A stretch of DNA of 64,000 nt from Balanoglossus misakiensis (Eukaryota; Hemichordata): NCBI GenBank assembly GCA_040954595.2, contig CM082579.2:13950001-14014000 (forward strand), in the 5' to 3' direction. Positions 1-12,331 of the stretch are shown here, in pieces; within the stretch, counting starts at the first letter, position 1; each line of letters begins with the position of its first letter. The notes under the pieces are model-generated. The model was given only the letters and a program-made list of their open reading frames with translations, ran no database searches and was not told the DNA's origin. A program made the position numbers and the translations under genes.

Positions 1-703
1 TATTGCGACATGGGCCTATAGGCGCGGCTATATGTACTGGTGAAGCTGTCGCGCCCGTGTACAGCAGCACGCACGCTCAGGCACAGTTACGTTAGCATTC
101 AAATATCCAGATGACGGGCAACTTCAATAGCGTGGAGGCATTATACCTGATACATGGTACGTGTCTGGCGGTTTTTAAAATAAAAACATACTTGGAAAAA
201 TCTTTTACTGAATGGCGAAATATTGCTTGCCCGTCACTTGGAAATGACAACGCCGTGGGTCACATGGCCAGATCACGTGATTGATAGCAAAACAATTCTT
301 TGACTGACTTTCTGCGTTTCCGTACGTTTCGATATTTCATCAAATCCGGGCATCACTGAAGTCAAGAGTCTGTTTAAGGTTTTTTAAGAGACGACATTAT
401 TGTACATATTATAATGCGATACATCTTTATTTTTGGCAGTTTTCTTTGAGTGGTGATTGTTTTTGACAAAAATGAATGGTACATTAAAATAACACCAAAG
501 TCATATCCTCGGGTGTGTAGTGTACTTCTTTATTCACTTTTATATGTAAGTATGTGTGCCTGTGTAATGATTTGTGCATTTCTTTTTAATTTTTTATTAC
601 GAAGTGTTTTGGTGATTACGGTAGTTCTCTTTTTGAAGGATGTGGTGGCCCTGATAAGGGCCGTTTGGTATGTGTATGCACTAGAGCATACGTCTCTGGG
701 TTT

Positions 704-3344
704 CTACAGAGAGGCACTAAAAACTTCTTCGACAAAACGCCTCCACACATTGGTCCTCCAACGACTTGTTTTTTCCGTCAATACCCTGCGCTCAGACCTC
801 CTCCTGTACTGCCTTCCTCGCCGACTCTTCCTGGTATTGGTTGACACCACTTTCGCTTCTGCGTCATATTTTATTGTTTTGTCAGTGATAAGCTTGCACA
901 GAAACATTGTAAATTATCATGGGGAAAACATGAACACACTCGGAAATAAAATAAAACTTACCCAGTCCAGACAGGTGAGATCACTCCTGAATTTATAGGA
1001 GTTTTTTTTTAATGGGATGCGCAACATTGTTGAAGCTCTCAACATAGTGTGTGTCTTTACACTAGAATGGAAAATAAAATAAAATCTTTACAAAGAGTAG
1101 AGACTTTGGTTTTCCATAATCGTGTCTGCATATAGCTGACAAAAACTACAGCATAATCTCGGTACAAGAAAGCCTGAGAGAAATACTGCTATGCTCTATC
1201 TGCTGCATGGTGGTGTTCAAACACTGCACATTGTAACTACATGTACCTGTATTCTGAAATCGTGTTTCAAGCTAAACATTGTCATTCAATACACATAGCT
1301 AAGCACACCTACATTTACCTCATGCTATGTAATACTTAAAAAACTCACATCAACATAATTCTCTGGCTTCTTGTACAGCTGCGTCTTTCTAACTGCATGC
1401 CTCAGGAGGTCAGCTGCTTTCGATTGCCTGATTGGGCGGAACGATGCTTCGTAATTCGCGCTATTCCGACACCTCGATTTTGGGTCACACCCAGCGTGAT
1501 TATCCTACAGATCGAAAAGATAACATGTACCGTCTATTTGATGGAATTTAAGAAGCACAGTCACGGTTTTGTCCTGATGTTGGCATCCACAGATAACTTT
1601 AAAAGAATGTGTGATGGCGATGGTTACATTTTCAACTATTTTATTTAATCAAAAAAGTTATTTTTGTTTCATTCAAAGGTAATTACCTGATAATGAGCGA
1701 CAATATTGTCTAATTTTTTTCGGATTAGCGCCGCTGCTTCGGTTCGTGCCCGGGTTGTGTTGTCATTGTCCAGAAGGTGTTGTTTTGCCCGTGTCATGGC
1801 CCAGTAGCAATGTGTCTTTACATTGGCCCCTGTGGAGAGGTGAACACATAGTTGAATTTGTAATAATTGTTATCACAAACGAAATGGCTTTACGTTTAAT
1901 ATCTCCATTTTCAAAGCTGCATAAGAGAAAAAAAAATAGTCAATGCATAAAACTGAACATGAAACAGAAACTCGTAACCACAGATACCTGACCAAAAGTG
2001 AAAACTTAACATTGCGATTGAGAAAACATAAAATGTGTGTGATTTTACCTTTATCTGCAAGTTCAGGGTGCCAGGTTACGTTCATGTTTCGTTGTGTCCC
2101 CGTGGTTACTCGTTTCATCTCTCGGCCTATTGCCTTGGTAACTGTAAAATAAAAACAAGCATTGATGTTACAGCTCCTCGCCTACGTGTACACGATGAAA
2201 CAGAATCAATTAATGGTGCCTGGATTGATGCAACTCTGCCTTGAAAACAAACCTGAATACACATATTCACTTTCAAATTATAAGTTTACAGATGATCAAA
2301 AGTCGTCAGCTAAAAATGTATGTGACGTCCTTATGTACATGTACTAAATTGGAGTGTTTTTGCTGCTACACCTTCCTCTGTCAAGTAAGAATGAAGCCTT
2401 ACCATGCCATGTGTCGTTGCTGCTGATGGTATCTGGCCTTTCCTCTCGCAGGAATTTGTTTACAGACGCGTTGTTGTCGTGGCCATGAACTAAAATTGGA
2501 ACCCCTGTAAATGTAATCATTTGCAATAGCCGGTTGTCAGTGTGACATATTTTCTTGCATAGAATTATAATTATCGTTTTATATGTGGTCCATGTACATG
2601 CCTCAAGTTTTGTAAAAACATTTAGCAAGGATTTTACTGATACTGATGGGAAAGCACCGTGTTAATACTATGTTTTACCTTTTTCATCAGCCCAGTTATA
2701 AAATCGCCTGATCCCAACCATCTCGTGTCTTTGGGAACACGGGTCATCGTGCTTCCTGACCAACTTCTTATGGATGCACTTATGGGTTCTAAAACAAAGA
2801 AAAATAGTTACAAATAAAGTTATTCGAATTTAATCCAAAATTGCCATATATTACAATAACAGTATACGTCAAAGCATGTGGCATGTCAGTTCGGAGAAGT
2901 GTGTTGATGCCAAACACAATACTCACTGTCGACAGAAATAGCGATGCGATTGAGTGCGTGTAAGGGTAACACATTACCATACATATAACCATCATTGCCA
3001 TAGAGATGAAAAATGTTATTTCTAACGAAAAGTTGTTACATACATGTCACCAAGTACAACTATGTCAGAGTTTTGTGCATTCTTTCATGTACCGTGTCAT
3101 GCATCGCTCATATTTTCAATCCCCAGCTTAATGGTGCGGTCTTCCGATGCGATTTCCTGAAATTGGATTCAAAAACAAAATGTATTAGGCCTATATGAAC
3201 ACACGGATAAAATGTGGCATGATAAAAATATCAAATAACATTTATTTAGTTGTTTTTGGGTGGTGAAATGTCATACCTCGTTTAATGCATCATCCCTGGA
3301 TTTGACTGCTTCATTGTGGACAGTTTGTCGGTACTTCTCAAAAA
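704..3344 (-). CDS. Multi-exon DDE transposase-derived gene, 3' exons
   Basis: Exons read on the minus strand with canonical splice sites: 3277-3344, (possible 3113-3156), 2679-2788, 2403-2504, 2049-2141, 1687-1829, 1349-1504, 962-1061, 704-892. Splice phases agree through the last six. Motifs in order: VLVHGHDNN-like stretch as ILVHGHDNN (first Asp candidate), NDTWHVTKAIG, WHPELADKG, VKTHCYWAM, HAGCDPKSRC (Cys pair), CKDTHYVESFNN (Glu candidate), then a basic tail with LTEKTSRWRTNVW. This series, Asp followed by D-x-WH, then CYW and VESFNN, is known from a multicopy metazoan transposase-like family; I cannot name the superfamily securely. Exon 962-1061 is 100 nt and changes frame at a nine-A run, so it is either damaged or miscounted there. 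The exon at 3113-3156 reads open only briefly. It could be a domesticated gene or an old autonomous element whose ends I do not see. Confidence 0.62.
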
Positions 3345-5437
3345 CTGAATAAAAAAAAAAGACAGACGAGAAATGGGCCGCCGCAAGGGAAAAGGGCCCT
3401 TATGCATGGATTTTTCGATTTTTATTTTTTGTCGTTTTTTGATAGTACCTGTGCTCCTCTTTTCATATGTGTGCCGCTCACTATGAACTTACACCTGGAA
3501 ATGGCATTTGTGGCCCATTGAATGTGACATATGACCTTTGACCTCAGCCCACAAATAAAATTCACTGTTTTTGTTTCACAATAAAGAGGTTTAAAAACCA
3601 AACATCTTTTCCCAACTACATGGAAGATCTGTATCCATTTATACCGTAGGTACTGACTAAATCAACTTTTTAGGGGGAGAGGGGGTGTCTGTCATTCCAT
3701 TATATCATAGGGGTGGAAAGCACACAAGATGATGCTAGTTCTATTTAAAAATACATTTTATTAGACACCACAAGTGCCAAAACTCTACACATCACATCCT
3801 CCGAAAATATGAATATTTACATGACATTATTGACATAACTGTTGCCATGGCTACCAGCAGTCTCCATCTAAACTGTTGCCATGGCTACCTGTAGTGTCAG
3901 AACTCCAACCATTACATCACTGATATTGCTACATACAATTCTAACTATCATTTTTTTCAGATAACATTTAAATATTTACAAGTTTGCATTTATTTTCAGT
4001 ACTACATACATGCAAGAGTATTCAGTGGGTTTTTGGATTTACTCTTCAGGGCAAAATGCATGTCTAAATGGCTGTCTGACAAATGGAACAATTTCCTTCT
4101 GTAACTCTCTCCATCTGGCTAAACTCTTTCCTCCAGCAGGCAATACAAAGGGTTTTATATGTGGTGATGGAGGCCAAGTAGCATTTCTTTTGAGCAGATC
4201 TATACGGATTTCATCATCTGTGACTAATTTTCTAACATATACAGCACCAGGATCATTCTTGGTGAATCTAAAATGATGATAAACACGAATTCCCTTCAAT
4301 GGTTTGAGAAATGGAGAAAAAAATGAATCCCACTCAAACCATTGAAAGTTGGGATCAGAATTCCGACTGCCATAACATTTCACATTGTTTATTCGTGAAC
4401 TTTTTGACACAATGTCTGCCAGCTGCTGAACTGTGTCAACATCACTTCTACGATACACTTGCCGAATCTTACCGAAACAAGCATCACAAATGCACTTTGT
4501 ATGACCTGGTTCCAAGAAATGATAATTAATTTCGTCATGTTAACCAGTACTGGTACGGTAACAAAAATAATGAATGACAGTTTTGTTTTTATTCTGACCT
4601 CCACAGTTGTCAGCATGGCAATGACAACTCTTTTCACCCAATCCATGCTCCTCAAAATAATTGTGAAGCATGCTAACTACATTATTGGCACCATGGCACT
4701 TTCTGTTATCAATGCCAATGGTCTCAGACTCATCAAACAGATAATTCATTTGAGATTGTTGACTATCATTACATATACCAAAGCAATTTACACGTAGTGG
4801 ATTCAGAAAATACAGTGGACTAACTTGACGAGACTGATGGGGCAGCAGAAAACTCTGTGCAAAATCAAATGTATAATGAACATTATGTAAATCATAAGAG
4901 CAAGGACTACATGGGGGCTGAACTTCAATGTCTCTGAGTTCATCCTGTGCCTTTCTAATGCACAAGTTCAGAAATTCTCTATCATTTTGTGATTTCAAAA
5001 TGTGTCCTGAGAATGCAATACTAGAGTTCAGTTTGTCTTCTTCTGTTGAGGCAAACTGAATTTCATTCCGGAAGTGTTCACATTTGGCACACACATCTGT
5101 ACGAGGTTCCATTCGCTGAATGTGTGGTACACACAATTTCCAGATATTTCGGAAAGTTGTCTCCCCCACAGGCTGCTTGGTTGGCTGACAAACATTACAG
5201 GCCTCCACATACTTCTTATACATATCAGCCTTGGTGTCACAGGATGGAAGATAAATTGGAGGCCTTCCATCTCTACCACAAGGAGCAGCTGGCATAGGCA
5301 GACCATTGTCATCTGCATATCTGACCAGGAACTGAACAGCATCTTGCACTGTCTGTTTGGAAAAAAGAATAGTTAAGTCACTCAAAATAAATTAGTGAAC
5401 ACTGAGAACACATATACAGGTTAGATAGCAAACCACC

Positions 5438-5700
5438 TAAAGGGACAAAGTCTCTCTCTCACTGTCCTTTTTTCCATTAATTATGTTTGATACAAGACAC
5501 CATTTGTTATTCTACGTGTGGATATAGGGAATCAATGTTGACCAAACACAACTTCCATCCCACTTGAAGATGCGAGAGTGAAAAACTGGCCGAAATGAAT
5601 AATCGGTCTCTACCATTTATTCATTTTGACAAGATTTTTATTCTCATCCTGCAAAGTGGATGTTGTGTGTGGTCGAGCGCTGATTCAATGTCGGAGGGTC
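5438..5700. mobile_element. Kolobok-like MITE, left part only (copy 1)
   Basis: Begins TAAAGGGACAAAGTCTCTCT and shares the inner sequence CAATCGGTCTCTACC-like (here AATAATCGGTCTCTACC) with copies at 21268, 40330 and 56126. The right terminal GACTTTGTCCCTTTAA is missing, so this copy is truncated. It is nested in the 5.9-kb transposon. Confidence 0.6.
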
Positions 5701-5837
5701 CATGTGAAAGTCTCAGTGTCAATTGGGCATGCTCCAAACTGTGGGTGAAAAATACTACTTCAAGATGGCCAGCATATGAAGCAGCTGTCAGGAGGAGGAG
5801 ACAAGATATTGAGGGGCCCAGATACAGTATTACTGTA

Positions 5838-6160
5838 TACACATGATGACTGACTGTGACAATGAGGGCAACAGTGTATTTTTGATGACCTTGGGACTGA
5901 GGGCATAGGGAAAACAAGACTGTTTTAGTTGTGACTAGCAGTCCCGAGGTCATCAAAAATACACCGTTGCCCGAATATGTCAGTCATCATGTGTTTTATA
6001 ACACACCAAACATGACACACACCACATCCAGGCAACAGTACCAGGCAGAAACCGATCGAAATCATGCCCTAGGGAACAGTTCGAAATGACTAAGGTCACG
6101 TGACGGCGTATTGACGAATCACGATCGAGTGTTCGCTGCATGGTGTGTTATAATAAATCC
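5838..6160. repeat. Hairpin element H1
   Basis: Two arms (about 5838-5896 and 5940-5995) form a near-perfect palindrome; the arms end ACACATGATGACTGAC and its complement. It is followed by a second inverted repeat (TTATAACACACC at 5996 against GGTGTGTTATAATA at 6142) enclosing GTCACGTGACGGCG and a TGATTCGTCAA box on the minus strand. The layout is shared with H2-H6, but the arm sequence is not. Confidence 0.7.
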
Positions 6161-7669
6161 TGACGCCTTTGTTACGACTCAAGGCAACAATAAACCGAAC
6201 CCTGTCTAATCTGGAAACCTGTCTGTACTGAGCACCTATTCCTGTCCCTTTGACATAAAAGCACATGTTTGCGTGATAATAATAAACCATAAATATGAAA
6301 TTTATTACCAAGTATAAGTACACTCTTATACACATTTACATGGTATAAGAATATACTTCTTAAAGATATTTGTTATGGCATGCAGAAATGTAATACTTAC
6401 TTCAAATGAATAGGCATTGGCTGGTCGTTTTCCTCGACGACCATGATCTCTGGGTACCACACCATGGATTTTGTAGTGGGCCTTTAAATTCTTGAACCTT
6501 TTCTCCCCTATAATTAGAGTTATAGGATGATAATACTAACTAATACTATCCCAAGATTATGTCAAAACAATGACTTCTCTGTAGTTTAAATCTTCTCAAA
6601 ATCGTTTGATACACATTTAAAAAGAAATTACTGTAAAGTTGTGTCTTCTCTTAAAAAATCAACATCAAGATTGTGGGGGCCAGGACACTTAGAAAACTCT
6701 TTGAGAAAAATCCCCAAGTAAACAAAGGTCATGTGAGGGAGGAAAAAGATGACATCATCATCCTTTATTGACTGTCACTGCTGCACTACGGTAAACTACG
6801 TGATGTGGGGAATCTATTAAAAATCAACAATCGGATGCAATAATTCACCTAACAATCCACATTTCGAGTACTCATGCTCGCACAGGGTGTGATGAGGATA
6901 TCACGACGTGTAAATAAATCATTGGTGCCAACGTAAAAATACCCTGCCACTCACCCAAGTTGTGAATGTAACGCCAAACTTTTTCACACACGCGTTGACC
7001 ATCAAAGACGTAATCAAAGGACTGTCGCGCACGTTTACCACCACGGACAGGTTCTCCATGAACCTCACACTGTTCTAACTTTGCAAGGATGAGAACATCA
7101 AGATGGTCTTTCTGGAATTCTGACATGTTCAAACGGTATTCCCGGACCCTGTCCACAGCATAGTTCGAGTAGCACTGGTGTTTACAAACACACCCAGTCC
7201 GCATTACGGCCTCCACCGATGGCTTATCCAAGGCGTCACAGTCATTTCCTTCTTCGCGATCTTCTTGACCCATCTCTGGGTGTAACTGAGAGTACAGTCT
7301 CGCCAATTCGACTGGCTCTGCTTCAGGTACTGGCTCGTCTTCATCGCTATCGTCGTCGTCTCCCTGGTGGCAGTGATCGCGTACACTATCGGCTGAAACA
7401 GAACACTGGGAATTCTCCCTAGATTGCGGCGGACTAAATGTTTCGACCAACTCGTCGTGGCGTTCTTCGAGCAAAGTCCGCAGCTCGGCATTTAATTGCG
7501 GGTCGAGAGGTACCGAGAATGCCATGATTTTACGCAACGGGAAACATCAGTAGCACAGCGATTTCTGACTCTGACCTCCTTAGCGCTGAGGTCACGTGTA
7601 TATGAACTGAGCAAAATGGCGGGAATAAAATTAGATACAATGTAAACGCTCTATGTGAGAAGTGTTTTT

Positions 7670-9080
7670 TGAGCTATAGACAGCCAGAACGCAACGCCTT
7701 CATTAACATATGCAAATGCGGAATCTGATTCGAAAAACGAGACCGTTGCACTGAGCCCCGAAAAGGGTGTCTGAATTGGGTCATTTTTTTCCCCAACTTT
7801 GGTCATCAACCGCTACTAATGGCGATCGTTCTGAGTATTTTTGTTGGATTTATTTGATAGTACGTATATCGAACTATATCTCAAGGAGTATTTTTGATGA
7901 TTAATGCAGTAGTTTCAGAGAAATAACGAAAAGTACAGAGTAATGAAAATTCACGTTTTGGAAACATGCCTCGCTAAATTCTTGAACGGACTGTTACACC
8001 AACTTGTTGTATAAATCCAATGGCATATTTATAAAATATAGGCATTGGTCCTTCTTACTGTGAAGTTTGTATACTTTCCGGGGCATATTAACGAAGTTAT
8101 AACGGTTTTAATTTGTTTACTTTTTGCTGTGACGAGATCATTTTCAGTGGGAAATGGCGGGAGTTTACAGTGTAACCCATTGTCGAGCGTTCAGTGCAGA
8201 ATGTGTGTATATTGTTTACGTCCCACATGTACATGTAGTGTTGATAAATGCACATGTTGGAAATGAGTTCATTGTATACCTTTTATTCTTGAAAATTATC
8301 GATGATCATCGAGATCTGCCTAAACTACGTTAGCACTGGCGGCTGCGTGTATGAATTGCAGGGTTGTGTGCTTACGGCGCGGCGTAACCCTGCGATGCCT
8401 CCACACCACAGCTTTTGGAAGAATAAAATACAGATTTCGTCGAATGTGGTGTTTCACAAAAAGAAAAACATTATTGAGCGACAACACAAACGTTTGTAAA
8501 AAATCAGTCCGGTTCTTTCAACTCCACAATCGCGTTAAACAGAGACTGCAAACAGCGACTGGGATAATTGCGTATTTACTAGTGTTTACATCAGCGGCCG
8601 GGAAACCTCGGGTCACGTAGGTCATGTGTCGACTTCCGGGTAAAATCACCCGTTTTTTAGCGAAAATTCTTGAACTGACCGTTACACTTATATCTTTACC
8701 AAATTTTTTTACACGGTCATTTAAAGTGTAGAAAAACCCACATAACCCTGAAATATGTAAACTTTCCGGGGCATATTATGGATACTGGAAGCGAAAAACT
8801 GGACCATATTTTCGACCGCTAGAGTAACCTTCGGAAAATCGCCATAATATCAATATTTCAGTAAATAATTCTAAAATCCATTTGGATGGCACGAAAGAAG
8901 ACATGTCAGGAGAGGTTTTCGCTTTTACATGATTTAAAATAATGCACTCTAGCGAAAGTTACGGCAAATTGAAAATGCCTCAAAAAACGGTCTGTGAGCG
9001 GCCATTCAAAATGTAACGGTCCTGATCTGGATAGGCGATAATATGCTAATGAGGGTGTTGCGTTCTGGCTGTAGAAATCG
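7670..9080. repeat. Inverted and tandem repeats in right part of the 5.9-kb transposon
   Basis: ACAGCCAGAACGCAAC near 7680 recurs inverted as GTTGCGTTCTGGCTGT near 9057, with about 35 bp alike. Between them a degenerate direct repeat with a spacing near 690 bp is seen (ACTTTCCGGGGCATATTA at 8073 and 8763; TTCTTGAAC near 7979 and 8668). No coding region is seen in 7600-9300 that I can support. Confidence 0.5.
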
Positions 9081-9567
9081 AATTCAGTGAAGAAATGACA
9101 TAAATGTTCTGTGTTTCGTGATATACTTTGAATATCTTTTGTCATTTTCTCGAAAAAGTTGGGCAATATACTGAACAAATCCATTTTCCTCCAGCGTGCA
9201 GGCGAATATTTGCATGTGAAAAGCACACATAGAACGTCACCTATTCAAATGCAAATTACTAAAAATGACGTACACTTGCATAAGGGCCCTTTTCCCTTGC
9301 GGCGACCCAAATATTAGTGATGATTTGCCTACTTTATTTGCCAGCACAGTCATGGGGTGACTGTGATGATGGTCGACAGTTAATACATTTGGAAAAAAAA
9401 TTGTCTTGACATGTCTTTATATGCTGCAGTCATGTCTGTAACTCCATGGTCATACAATATATTGAAACAGTCTGAGAATCAATGTAAGTTGACCACACTA
9501 AAAGTAGGACTGATCACAAATAAATATAAAACTAGATAGTTTCAGCTATAAGAAAGTGTAAGCTTAC

Positions 9568-9648
9568 ATTTCGTTCTATACTTGTCCTTCAACGACCCCA
9601 TATTTGCACTGCTGGTTACAGTGTCATAAGTCCGCGTCCGTACGCCAG
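9568..9648 (-). CDS. Upstream exon of the transposase-derived gene
   Basis: An 81-nt exon with acceptor TTGTCAG and donor GTAAGC. It encodes a GVRTRTYDTVTSS-type stretch ending KDKYRTK. It enters and leaves in phase 1, which fits exon 3277-3344 on the far side of the 5.9-kb transposon (phase 1 to phase 0). I infer that the transposon sits in the intron between the two. No domain is recognised in so short a piece. Confidence 0.5.
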
Positions 9649-9805
9649 CTGACAACAACCCGTGTAACAATCTGTTGGATAATGTTCATAGCATTTCAAA
9701 GTTACGACGCGAGAGCATAATACATTGACGTATTCTTGGTAAATAAAAGATGACAAAACAATATAAGTCCGTATCATACAATGTCACTGTATTTACACTT
9801 ACCTG

Positions 9806-10334
9806 TAGTTGACGAGTAGTCTCCCGTTCGGTAAATACGGCGAAGAATTCCAATTGAATCCGTGATCTTCCTCGCACTTGAAACTGACCCTCCCCGCGTG
9901 GCCCATCATAGTCGTGCGCTTTGAGGCAAGAGTTCCTCAACATGCTCCGGAGTGTGATTCGACAGTTTTTACGAGGTTCTGGACAGAGAGGGTCGTTGTC
10001 AAATACATCTGGTCCGTTCTATTGGACACCTCTGGTACACTGGTTCGTGGAAAGCACCTTCTTCTGGTTCGTCACGCATACCACCATTGCCGTTCGTTTC
10101 GTGACTCGTCAGGAAGAAATCAAGTACCGTTGATAACACGTCAAAATTTGTTGCCCTACCCTCCTTCATCAGAGTTCGAAGCTTTGAAATTTTACGTTGA
10201 ATTGCTGTCTTATCTTCAGTAGTTGGGGCAACAAAATCAACATTTCCGCGGACAGTGTTATCCCGCACCCGACGTATGTGACGATCCCTGATTGCTTCCC
10301 TAGTCATGGAAGGACAAATCTCTGAACCCGGCAT
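9806..10334 (-). CDS. Probable first coding exon(s) of the transposase-derived gene
   Basis: The segment begins at ATG (MPGSEICPSMTREAIRD) and ends at a clear donor, CTACAG then GTAAGTG. The first 111 codons are open to 9999; a second frame is open about 10020-9806, and a third about 9909-9806. Only the third frame (ending RTGDYSSTT) leaves in the phase needed by exon 9568-9648. Either a short intron was missed or two small indels are present. Upstream of the ATG lies an AT-rich, run-rich stretch (10335-10500). No known domain is recognised. Its assignment to the same gene rests on order, strand and phase only. Confidence 0.4.
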
Positions 10335-12040
10335 GTTTAAAAAAAACTCGAAAAATTAAAAAAAAATGTTGACTGAAAATCTAAAAATATATCAAATTGT
10401 AAATAAAGAAAAACTGCAAATGTTTAGTTTTTTTAATTTTTTATTGGTATTTTAAAAATGTTTTCCTGTTTTTTTTGGTTACTTTTTCATGAATATGCGA
10501 ATTAGATATTACATATTCATGAGCACACACGCATTGCCGAGCTTAGGTGGTTTCCAAGGCTTCAGCCTCGTGGTTGCGTGGTTTCATGTGTGCATGGAGG
10601 TACTAGAGAGAAGGAGCGAGGACGGATTTTAAGCGGATTAACTCCCTTTCTTCTGAAGTGTGATAAGCTTCTTAAGTCTTTGTGTTTTTGTGTTGAAAGC
10701 GTCCTTTGAACCCACTGTGCGTTACCGCCGATTTTACAGTTAGGTTTGCAAGATCTACGGGGTAATATTTCTATGATATTAAAAACACAATGCGCACATC
10801 GCGGACGAGCGTACTACATATGCCTGGTGACTTTTATTTACATCTAGGGGTGAAGTTTACGCATCACCACTACCGGAAACGTGTCAGGCGGACGTCTTGG
10901 AAGACTTGTGGCGTTATTTTTCTTCTTTGTACAACCAAAAAGCATGATTTTGAAATGTATATTATGAGTTTTTCGCAAACTTCCACAAAAAAACAATAAG
11001 TTCTTAGGTTTTCTTTGAAAACCAATCTTCCCGATGCAAGTATTTTTGTTCGCGTGGGATGGTGTGGGATGCCCGATAGTCACCATTGTAATTGCTAGTG
11101 CAGAGACTTTCGGCACAGCAGTTTGGTCTGGTTGAATATGCTAAATGTAAATCATGGAGACACGCCGCCAGCTATAATTTGTTTATCTACGCAAGCGCAC
11201 AGCCTTTATGAACGCCTATCAGGTGATAAAAGGATGAGATCCTAATGATATCTGCAAACAGATTAAGACGCACATGGGGTTTATAGGAAACAATAGCGTC
11301 CTCGCTCCTTCTATCTAGTACCTCCATAGTCTTGTTCTCACTAAAAGTTTTGACACTGGTGTAATGCCAGTGTTTACTCTCTGCAAACACAGGGGATTAG
11401 TCCACAGAATCTCCGTGCGTCCACACACTAAACTTTTGGCCACTGTTTTGAAATAAACATCGTCTAAATGGCCATGTTTAGCAACACGGCAACTAACAAA
11501 ATTGAGGACGTCGAGGACATTACAGCAACATGTTGCAGTTTCTATACCTGCATATGCGTTCTAGACGACTTTGTGACAGTTTTGATAATGTTTAGAAGTA
11601 AATGAATGTTAATCCATAAATGGAAAATGCCTCAGCTTTTCGGTGATCGAGAGAACCTTCCGAAAGTTGGTAGCAGACAGAAGTGTTGCAGACCATGCAA
11701 ACTGCGAATGGTTTGAAAACCACTAACGTCCAGTGTGATTGACTTAACAATGGAAACTGACCAAAGACAATGGGCTATACCTAATAAACATACCCAAAAG
11801 TCACTGCAGGGTGGCGCTTTTGAACGGTGTTTGTTTATCTTTGCGTTCTCACTGACTATTTGCGTCGGAGCGCTGGCCCAGCACTGGCCCTGACCCGCCA
11901 CCCATCGCCATCGCAAATCAACACCGGCCCAACACCGGTGTAAAGCGTTCTCACTTGTTTTTTTCCGTCGGTGTCAAATCTACACCGCTGTAGCACCGGT
12001 GTAAACGTGCCAGTGAGAACGCCCTATATGATGTGTGGGC
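10335..12040. other. Intergenic stretch with inverted repeats
   Basis: ATGGAGGTACTAGA-GAAGGAGCGAGGAC at 10594 recurs inverted at 11298-11329 with one or two mismatches, possibly the ends of a 735-bp element without a clear TSD. Around 11842-12025 the motif GCGTTCTCACT occurs twice and once inverted (CAGTGAGAACGCCC), with several ACACCGG boxes between, again MITE-like. No gene is supported here. Confidence 0.4.
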
Positions 12041-12043
12041 GGG

Positions 12044-12116
12044 CGTGGACCGAAACGGCGAGGTTTTGACGAAAATTCGGCAAAAAAATGTCAAAAATCT
12101 CCCCGTTTCGGTCCTT
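12044..12116. repeat. Hairpin in CpG-rich stretch
   Basis: GGACCGAAACGG...GTTTTGAC is mirrored by GTCAAAAAT...CCGTTTCGGTCC, giving arms of about 24 bp. It lies directly upstream of the candidate first exon at 12119 and is CpG-rich, as expected near a promoter. Confidence 0.5.
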
Positions 12117-12118
12117 AA

Positions 12119-12331
12119 ATGTGCCCAAAGCTCATAACACATTCAGAAAACGACGTTTGCGAGCGAATGGACAGAAGTAAAATAGTCTATGGTATTGTAT
12201 CGCGACAGACATGTGCATCGTGTGGGCGGTACGCGGTACATCCGATTCATGTTGTTTTAGTCGATGCCTTCATTTCCTGCCAACGTAATCGTCGGTGTAA
12301 GACTGCTTTTTACGGTAAACTGTACAATGAA
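12119..12331 (+). CDS. Candidate first exon of an unidentified gene
   Basis: An open frame from ATG (alternative start at the inner M of ERMDRSK) to a good donor, GAAG then GTAAGTTC. It has a Cys pair in CASCGRYAVHP and later CQRNRRCKTAFYGKL. A CpG-rich segment lies just upstream. No downstream exon was recognised in 12.4-14 kb and no family is known to me, so coding status is uncertain. Confidence 0.3.

Larger units (their letters stand above)
4039..7525 (-). pseudogene. Transposase of the 5.9-kb transposon, interrupted by one stop
   Basis: Three exons: 6955-7525 (acidic N-terminal part; ATG in MAFSVPLDPQ), 6401-6507 (VVPRDHGRRGKRPANAYSFE) and 4039-5352. All splice sites are canonical and phases agree (1, then 0), giving about 660 residues. 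The last exon holds the catalytic-type core: VQDAVQFLVRYADDNGLPMP, four Cys pairs, DFAQSFLLPHQ, HADNCGGQNKNKT, then EPGHTKCICDACFGKIRQ and WFEWDSFF. The Asp residues in DFAQ, HADNC and the D after GHTK are the likely active-site acids. This order matches a family common in invertebrates and fish (DUF7869-type). An in-frame TAA at 4540-4542, between NKNKT and EPGHTK, is the only break, so the copy looks recently inactivated. Confidence 0.78.
3375..9308. mobile_element. 5.9-kb DNA transposon, Sola-like
   Basis: Terminal inverted repeats of about 32 bp with one mismatch: left GGGCCGCCGCAAGGG then AAAAGGGCCCTTATGCA, right the reverse complement starting GGGTCGCCGC. The flanks carry a direct AAAT on both sides (3371-3374 and 9309-9312), taken as a 4-bp target duplication. 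The element encodes a minus-strand transposase (4039-7525). A 4-bp A/T target and a DDD-type transposase fit the Sola superfamily, but I cannot confirm the class. Nested inside it are a Kolobok-like MITE fragment and a hairpin element. It lies in an intron of the surrounding transposase-derived gene, only 30 bp from an acceptor site. Confidence 0.8.

Noticed and set aside
450-998. 182-codon plus-strand ORF with hydrophobic stretches
   Set aside because: It lies antisense to two exons (704-892, 962-1061) with matching splice sites and family motifs, and its composition is that of a shadow frame.
10790-11116. Overlapping ORFs on both strands
   Set aside because: No motifs or splice sites; lies between inverted repeats of a likely MITE.
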